Shown: piece after piece, positions 56,322 through 61,386 of the stretch
Position numbering within the stretch: the first letter of the stretch is position 1
How the letters are laid out: each line of letters begins with the position of its first letter
Origin: an uncultured Bacteroides sp.
Lineage (GTDB): Bacteria; Bacteroidota; Bacteroidia; Bacteroidales; Bacteroidaceae
Direction of reading: 5' to 3'
Assembly (NCBI GenBank): GCA_948847595.1
Contig: CAQOGY010000018.1
Span: 1 to 61,386 of the forward strand
DNA length: 61,386 nt
The notes under the pieces: model-generated
Seen by the model: only the letters and a program-made list of their open reading frames with translations
What the model was told of the DNA's origin: nothing
Database searches by the model: none
Position numbers and translations under genes: made by a program

Positions 56322-56329
56322 TACTTTTG
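56322..56329 (+). promoter_or_regulatory. -7 box of the tRNA gene
   Basis: TACTTTTG upstream of the tRNA; transcript start predicted near 56336. Confidence 0.6.
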
Positions 56330-56356
56330 TCACCGCATCCAGTAAACGGATACACC

Positions 56357-56430
56357 GGACTTGTAGCTCAGTTGGTTAGAGCAACAGACTCATAATCTGG
56401 AGGTCCCTGGTTCAAGCCCAGGCTGGTCCA
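56357..56430 (+). tRNA. tRNA with anticodon CAT (tRNA-Met type)
   Basis: 74 nt without an encoded CCA: acceptor GGACTTG/CTGGTCC (one mismatch), D-arm GCTCAGTTGGTTAGAGC, anticodon loop CTCATAA, T-arm CCTGG-TTCAAGC-CCAGG. CAT could be elongator Met or an Ile2 tRNA read through lysidine; the sequence alone does not settle it. The 3' part is the probable integration site of the element that follows. Confidence 0.9.
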
Positions 56431-56440
56431 CGAATAAATG

Positions 56441-56475
56441 CCTCATAAACAGTAGTTTATGGGGCTATTTTTTTA
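56441..56475 (+). terminator. Terminator after the tRNA
   Basis: CCTCATAAAC/GTTTATGGGG (10 bp, one GT pair, 4-nt loop) followed by CTATTTTTTT. Confidence 0.75.
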
Positions 56476-56531
56476 TTGTACCGTATCTTTTGATTATTGA
56501 AATTCTGATAAAAACAGCCAATTTCTCCTTG

Positions 56532-56551
56532 TTGTTGACCTATTGTTGACC
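56532..56551 (+). repeat. Direct repeat TTGTTGACC x2 before integrase
   Basis: TTGTTGACC at 56532-56540 and 56543-56551, 11-bp spacing, 20 nt before the integrase start. Possible integrase arm-binding or operator sites. Confidence 0.4.
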
Positions 56552-56570
56552 CCAAAAATTATAGGTTAAA

Positions 56571-57839
56571 ATGCTGACAATTAAAGCAGAAGTCCAACAG
56601 GACAAGCAAAGAAGTGATGGTACATACAACGTAAAGATGCGATTTACGTTAGATAGAAAGGTAAAAAGATTATCAACAAATCTGTTTGTAACTCCCCAAG
56701 ACCTTACTAAATCTTTCAAGTTTAAAGAAAACACTCCTATAAAAAAGGAAATAGATTGTCTTGTACTTTATTACAGAGAACAGTGTGAAAAACTCCATTT
56801 AGACCAGAACAAATACACATTGGAGGAAATTATTAGTGTCTTGAATGGTGAACAAGAAAAGCAGCAAACCATTGATTTTATAAAGTTCAGTCGTGAATGG
56901 ATAGCCTCAACAACTATAAAAGGTGCGCCCAATTATACTTCTGCCATTAATGCTTTGGTACGTTTTATCGGCAAAGAAGAATTAGATGTGAATCTGATAA
57001 CATCTGATTTTTTAGAACAGTTCAAAACATTTCTTAATAATGAACGTGATATACGAATAAAAAACTTGATACAGCAAAGGAAGCGTGTACCCTCCAACCG
57101 TTCTTTGTCCCTCTATCTATTGAGTATAAAGAAGTTATTCAATGAAGCAAAAAAGAAGTACAATAAAAAAGAAAGAAATCTCATTCTAATACCTAATTCC
57201 CCTTTTGAGGATTTTCAGATTCCTAAACAAGAAGCAACAAGAAAAAGAGCTATTCCAACAGATATTATAAAGAAAGTCTGGAAACTACCTTATAAGGATA
57301 TTAAGAAAGGATATAAATCTACCTGTAGGTATAATTTGGCAAAGGATTGCTTTATTTTATCATTTTGTCTTATGGGTATTAATTCAGCAGACCTTTATAA
57401 TGCAACAGAAATGAAAGGCAGTACTATCATATATAATAGGACTAAGACTAAAGACCGCAGACTTGATAATGCCAAAATGATGGTAGATATTCCTACTATG
57501 ATTCAACCTATTATTGATAAATACAGAGATAAAACAGGTAAGCGATTATTCAATTTCTATCAATATTACTGTGACGAAAAAGGTTTTAATAAAGCTATCA
57601 ATTATGGATTGAAAGAAATAGGCTCTATTTTAGGAATTGATGATTTAGAATATTATGCAGCTCGCCATAGTTGGGCAACCATAGCATTAAATAAAGTAGG
57701 AATAGACAAATACATAGTTCATGCTGCATTAAATCATATAGACGAATCTATGAGAGTTACAGATATTTATATAGAACGTGACTTTGTTAATGAGAACAAG
57801 GCTAATGCGAAAGTCGTAAGATATGTATTTGGAAGATAA
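56571..57839 (+). CDS. Tyrosine recombinase (integrase)
   Basis: 422 aa. Arm-type N-terminal domain (1-100), SAM-like core-binding domain (~105-210; FSREWIASTTIKGAPNYTSA) and catalytic domain (~220-422). Visible catalytic residues: box II Arg in EYYAARHSWAT (Tyr stands where the first His is usual), HAALNH, and the nucleophile Tyr in VTDIYIERDF. The usual first Arg (G.R.SDL) is replaced: FCLMGINSADLYNA. This variant is seen in some Bacteroidetes integrases. Standard code, TAA stop. Confidence 0.88.
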   Translation: MLTIKAEVQQDKQRSDGTYNVKMRFTLDRKVKRLSTNLFVTPQDLTKSFKFKENTPIKKEIDCLVLYYREQCEKLHLDQNKYTLEEIISVLNGEQEKQQTIDFIKFSREWIASTTIKGAPNYTSAINALVRFIGKEELDVNLITSDFLEQFKTFLNNERDIRIKNLIQQRKRVPSNRSLSLYLLSIKKLFNEAKKKYNKKERNLILIPNSPFEDFQIPKQEATRKRAIPTDIIKKVWKLPYKDIKKGYKSTCRYNLAKDCFILSFCLMGINSADLYNATEMKGSTIIYNRTKTKDRRLDNAKMMVDIPTMIQPIIDKYRDKTGKRLFNFYQYYCDEKGFNKAINYGLKEIGSILGIDDLEYYAARHSWATIALNKVGIDKYIVHAALNHIDESMRVTDIYIERDFVNENKANAKVVRYVFGR

Positions 57840-57873
57840 ACATGCAATAAAGAACTTACTCTAACTTCTACAA

Positions 57874-57911
57874 CCTCATTCTTGAAAAAAAGAGTGAGGT
57901 TTTTCTTTTTT
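57874..57911 (+). terminator. Terminator after the integrase
   Basis: CCTCATTCTT / AAGAGTGAGG (10 bp, one GT pair) followed by TTTTTCTTTTTT. Confidence 0.85.
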
Positions 57912-57996
57912 ATACCTAATTGATAATCAATCGTTTAATTACCGTAAAATGAAAATGGCTCATTTTTTATTCACTAAGTTACTTTCAGCTTCGCTA

Positions 57997-58004
57997 TACT
58001 TTTG
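57997..58004 (+). promoter_or_regulatory. -7 box of the 398-aa gene
   Basis: TACTTTTG matches the host consensus, so host RNA polymerase can probably transcribe this gene; leader about 75 nt. The rest of 57912-58084 shows no gene. Confidence 0.55.
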
Positions 58005-58084
58005 CGCCATAATCAGAAAGCCAAGTGCGTATAGGCTGGACGGTTACACTGAATTAGTAATAACAACTTAAAAAGATTAGAATT

Positions 58085-59281
58085 ATGAGCGAATTGGTAA
58101 ACGTAAAAGCAGAGAATTTTAATAACGAAGTTAAATCTTTAAATCAAAAAGAGAAAATGGAAGAAGTAAGAATGACATCAGCAGAAGTTAAAATGCAAGC
58201 AGTGGAAGAAGCCCGTCAGAAATTGGCTAAAGCCAAGAGCGTGCTTGAAGCTAACAATGATGCAGAAGCCAATATTAAGAAATCGGCAGAGGTTAATATC
58301 AAAAAGGCTGAAAAGACATATCTTGACGCTCTTAGAAATGTGGAAAAGCCAACTACACAGGTGGAGTTTTGGGAAGTGACAGAAGAAACTAAAGAAAAAA
58401 TGAGTATCACCAAACGGAAGGCAGAAATCATTATCGCCACATCTGATTACAGCATGGCGGTAGCTAAGACCAATATTGAGTTGGGTAAGCAACTGATAAC
58501 CAATGATAAATTGGAAAAGTTACCTTTGTTCGTCACAGATGCTAAACTGTTCTATGACGCTGATATTCAGTTGAAAGACTTGAATGGCAATATGGTTGAG
58601 AAAGGTACTCCCAATGTTTATGTGCCTATTGATACGGCAAATGGTCATTGGATATGGGCAACCTATCACGAGTACAACCTCAATGCCATTATCAAAGAAG
58701 GAACTCCCCTAACCATTGAAAATGTCGTAATCAAAGAGTTTACTTCCGTACAGGAATTTGCCCAATACAGAGGGGTGAACAATGTGCTAAGTCGTGGTTT
58801 TAACGGATTGGAAAAAGCAGGTAACGCAGCGTTAGCCACACAACATGAGTTCTTTAAAACAGTGTTCCAAAAGGCTTTTGAATTGAAAACCAACGTAAGT
58901 GTGGTGACAAAATACTACAACTTGGGAAAGACTTTAAATTTAAAAGTCTGGAATAGTGCAACATTGGGTGTTGTGGCAGAAGATTTTCCTAAATATGACC
59001 TGACTATTGGAGATAGGATTATTGCTGCTTTAACGGACAAAGGATTTACAGGTAAAGTCATTAAGAGTCGCTATATGATTGATGCAATCAGTAAACTTGC
59101 CAAGCGTACCATAGAAGGGCAAGAAAACAGTATCGGCATTGATAAAACGATAGCTGTCCTTAACTCTCTGAGTACGGAAGATATAAATGCCATTTGTAAA
59201 CTTTATTTTAACCAAATGGAAGATATATACCATATATTACTTAAAAACTACGAAGCCAAAGAGGAAAAACAGACTGCATAA
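58085..59281 (+). CDS. Unknown 398-aa protein of the element
   Basis: Not recognised. Residues ~20-95 are a strongly charged, probably coiled-coil region rich in Lys/Glu/Ala (VEEARQKLAKAKSVLEANND). Residues ~140-215 hold a compact block (FVTDAKLFYDADIQLKDLNG, HWIWATYHEYNLNAIIKEGT), and the C-terminal half is helical (LSTEDINAICKLYFNQMEDI). No signal peptide or membrane helix. It has its own host-type promoter, no in-frame TAG and a TAA stop. Position beside the integrase suggests a role in lysogeny or early control, but this is inference. Confidence 0.75.
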   Translation: MSELVNVKAENFNNEVKSLNQKEKMEEVRMTSAEVKMQAVEEARQKLAKAKSVLEANNDAEANIKKSAEVNIKKAEKTYLDALRNVEKPTTQVEFWEVTEETKEKMSITKRKAEIIIATSDYSMAVAKTNIELGKQLITNDKLEKLPLFVTDAKLFYDADIQLKDLNGNMVEKGTPNVYVPIDTANGHWIWATYHEYNLNAIIKEGTPLTIENVVIKEFTSVQEFAQYRGVNNVLSRGFNGLEKAGNAALATQHEFFKTVFQKAFELKTNVSVVTKYYNLGKTLNLKVWNSATLGVVAEDFPKYDLTIGDRIIAALTDKGFTGKVIKSRYMIDAISKLAKRTIEGQENSIGIDKTIAVLNSLSTEDINAICKLYFNQMEDIYHILLKNYEAKEEKQTA

Positions 59282-59288
59282 ACTGTTT

Positions 59289-59321
59289 GTAAGGGTACTT
59301 GGCACAAACGAGTACCCTTAC
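59289..59321. terminator. Inverted repeat between convergent element genes
   Basis: GTAAGGGTACT (59289-59299) and AGTACCCTTAC (59311-59321), a perfect 11-bp stem with an 11-nt loop, between the 398-aa gene and the helicase. No U-tract on either side. Confidence 0.6.
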
Positions 59322-59349
59322 TCCTGTTAACATGGCTTTAAGTCCTTGT

Positions 59350-61167
59350 TTATTCAATTTGATAGACATATTCACGCTTTCCATCAGCAACGGTGGGTCT
59401 GTGTCTTGTGACTTTCAAACCGTACAATTCCTGCAAATCAGAAACCTTGCCTATTTTCTTTAAACCGAATTTGGCATATATACCGTTCATGACAGCCTTT
59501 ATTGTGTCTGCATTTAAAGTACGATGGGAAAGCTATAGGATAAATTCGTTCCGTAATCTGGCATTCATATTCTTTAAAGCTATCTCGTTCTTCAAATTAC
59601 ATTCTTTATACCCTAAAGCCTTTATGCGTTCACCACCCAATTCATCATAGAATAATTTAAGCTCTGGATATTTTTTCTCTAAAAAAACAGTAACAGCTTC
59701 AAACGGATTGCCACTGTCTTTATTCATGCAATAAGATTCCATCCGTTCTGCAAAGGTTTCCTTTTTGATAAAATGTTCCAGTTGTTTTTCATATTCCACA
59801 TAATATTGACGAGCAGATACGTCAAACCCGTTTTGTTCCAACTGATTTTTGATAACTATACCATTTTCATAGTTGTACTTCTACAAATCATAAGAGTACC
59901 TCTCACTTAACAATGCCATATAGTTAAATGTGAATTTGTCGTTTTGCTTATCATACATTATAAATGATTCATCATATTTCAACATCTTTTGAATACGGCA
60001 AACGTCCTTTATACGTTTTTCTCTCAAAGCGGCATCATTTATAAGATTATTGCTTTCTATTTCAGCGTTGGTAAGATTCACTTTTTTTTGAAGCTCATAT
60101 TCAAATTCCTCTTTGGACTTCTCAATACTGGATTTATTATATATAAAAACAAGATGCTTTCTGAAAGGATTCTCTTTAAGTCTTTGTCTGCCTGCAATCT
60201 GTACCAAATCAGTGGATATGTCAATAGTGGTGTTTATACGTTTACCGTCACTTATAACAAATGAAGTGGCACAGTCTGAATAGAAATCACACCCAGCAAA
60301 AGCAGTAGAAGTACAAAAGGTGAACATTTTATTCTTTTCTCCATTTAAAGGAATCCTACCTCTTATGAAACCGTCACCAAGTTTGCCTATCTGTGCATCA
60401 TTCTCTGCTGAATTTCCTACTATGATATTTACATCATCTGGGGAAAGTCCTGTTTTCTTTATAATATCTAATATATTGGTTACACTGTTCAGGAATATCA
60501 CACACTCTTTGGAGTACATCTTGACACCTTCCATTTCTATATAAGGATATATACCCTACCTGTAAGAATTAACAATTTCCACAGCCGCATCAATAGGACG
60601 TGCTGTCCGTTGCCTTATCACTTTTACTTTCTCCACCTCCTGCCAAGTCATATAATAATAAGGAATATCCTTAAAGAAATCTATCTGGCTTATATATTTA
60701 TCCAATATAGGAGTGGCTGAAAGATAGGTTACATAATTAAATTGCTTTAAACATTCCATGAAACGAAGCTCCGTTTCAGATTTAAAACTGCTGTCTGCCA
60801 AAAGATACTGAAATTCGTCCACAACAATTCGCCATTCTGATTTATCATCTATACATTCAATAACTTTAGGGAAAGAATCATAAGACACTAAAATCTTTGG
60901 AACATCTTTACTTTCAATATATTTTCTTATATCTGAATCCTTGCATCCTCCAATAACAAGCATGGTTTCACCATATTGTTCATGTTTATTTACAATCAAG
61001 TTATTACGTGGACTGCATATAATGGTTTTATGCTTATCTTCAAGTGCCAATGTCGTAGCTCCACAGTTGGTTATTCCTTTATTTAAAATTCCATTTGGAA
61101 GCTAAAAATCCTCAATCTAATTAACATAGCTAATGCCTTTGGGTACTACAATTTCTTCTTTAATCAT
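59350..61167 (-). CDS. SF2 (DEAD/DEAH-like) helicase with five in-frame TAG codons
   Basis: One continuous frame of 605 codons from ATG 61165-61167 to TAA 59350-59352, broken only by TAG at codons 17, 22, 204, 429 and 545 (plus-strand 61117-61119, 61102-61104, 60556-60558, 59881-59883, 59533-59535). No TAA, TGA or frameshift occurs inside. Motifs run across the TAGs: Walker A GITNCGATT (31-39), motif II VVDEFQ (~115-120), motif III YLSATP (~148-153), motif V TSTAFAGCDF (~286-295) and motif VI QIAGRQR (~323-329). With TAG as Gln the N-terminus reads VNQIEDFQLPNGILNKG, which is chemically ordinary. Read in the standard code the gene would break into at least four pieces, separating motif I from II and III, and II and III from V and VI. 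Likely role: phage DNA replication, recombination or transcription. No host-type -7 box is seen upstream. Confidence 0.8.
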
Positions 61168-61283
61168 AAATTCTTTATTTTTATTGATTTTTAAAATTCC
61201 AATCTGATTTTTCATGTCCACTTTTTAGAGGTGGCTCTTATCTATATATAAGAAAGTCAGGAATATTTTTTGGACAGTCTTTC

Positions 61284-61312
61284 AAAAAATAAAACCGAAA
61301 TGCGCATTTCGG
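61284..61312 (-). terminator. Terminator for a minus-strand gene to the right
   Basis: Perfect palindrome CCGAAATGCGCATTTCGG (61295-61312), followed on the minus strand by TTTTATTTTTT. It implies that a transcript from beyond the right edge ends here, before the helicase leader. 61168-61283 holds a weak CCAC/GTGG stem and no gene. Confidence 0.7.
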
Positions 61313-61386
61313 CTCTATAAAATCAAATTAATAATGAAAAACTCATGAAACTTTAAGAAAAAGAGATTTTTCCAATGACTTTCTTT

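Larger units (their letters stand above)
56431..61386. mobile_element. Left end of an integrated phage-like element (right end outside window)
   Basis: It starts at a tRNA 3' end, has an integrase as the first gene pointing away from the tRNA, and is clearly more AT-rich than the rest of the window. Three genes are visible: integrase and an unknown 398-aa gene (standard code, plus), and a helicase whose frame contains five TAG codons (minus). The right attachment site, structural genes and any suppressor tRNA would be beyond 61386. Whether it is a prophage or another integrative element cannot be decided here. Confidence 0.7.

Noticed and set aside
57840..58084. Suppressor tRNA (anticodon CTA) in the element
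   Set aside because: Checked by eye for a cloverleaf; only a terminator and a promoter are visible.
59289..59321. Right attachment site of the element
   Set aside because: Sequence shares nothing with the tRNA 3' end; better explained as a convergent stem-loop.
59350..61167. Helicase region as an ordinary pseudogene or as three or four separate small genes
   Set aside because: All fragments share one frame, motifs continue across each break, all breaks are TAG, and several fragments lack a plausible ATG. Decay remains possible in principle but is the weaker reading.

Overview
The window looks like chromosomal DNA of a human-gut Bacteroides of the B. thetaiotaomicron/ovatus type. The evidence is a SusC/SusD polysaccharide utilisation locus with a hybrid two-component sensor, Bacteroides-type -7 promoter boxes (TAnnTTTG) upstream of many genes, DUF6443 RHS-like proteins, a 33-residue 'smalltalk' ORF next to an HU-like gene, and an integrase beside a tRNA gene.

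Layout. 1-8.5 kb (all minus): a DUF6443/RHS-type gene running off the left edge, its large upstream partner, a 33-aa ORF, an HU-like protein, a DUF4373 protein and a small Cys-rich protein. 8.9-12.4 kb (plus): a CI/LexA-like repressor with an S24 domain, metG and an ORF6N protein. 12.4-18.5 kb (plus): a tightly overlapping glycan operon (flippase plus four glycosyltransferase-type genes). 18.5-25.3 kb: an AraC regulator divergent from a complete RND efflux operon (adaptor, pump, outer-membrane lipoprotein). 25.5-30 kb: wecC-wecB (UDP-ManNAcA synthesis) divergent from two more glycosyltransferases. 30-50.6 kb: a polysaccharide utilisation locus with GH115, GH43 (subfamily-24-like), a surface lipoprotein, SusD, SusC, an IPT/NHL lipoprotein, a hybrid two-component system (HTCS), an SGNH esterase and a GH105-polysaccharide-lyase fusion. 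The enzyme set suggests type II arabinogalactan with glucuronate/rhamnose caps. 51-56.4 kb: housekeeping genes (methyltransferase, small AraC protein, sirtuin, two FKBPs, Lrp, DUF4491) and a tRNA with anticodon CAT. 56.4 kb to the right edge: the AT-rich left end of an integrated phage-like element.

Two things stand out. First, the last gene of the element (59350-61167, minus) is one continuous 605-codon SF2 helicase reading frame interrupted only by five in-frame TAG codons, with no frameshift, no TAA and no TGA. All helicase motifs are intact across the TAGs, and the gene ends on TAA. This is what TAG-to-sense recoding (genetic code 15, known in crAss-like and Lak gut phages) would look like inside an integrated element whose integrase and neighbouring gene read in the standard code. 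Second, at least eight intergenic spots carry short tandem arrays whose unit sequence differs from place to place but whose period is 22 bp, usually exactly. At the utilisation locus the same unit (GGTAAATCGGGCA) sits upstream of both the GH43-GH115 and the IPT-SusC-SusD operons, exactly 25 nt from a -7 box in each case, which makes it a good candidate HTCS operator.
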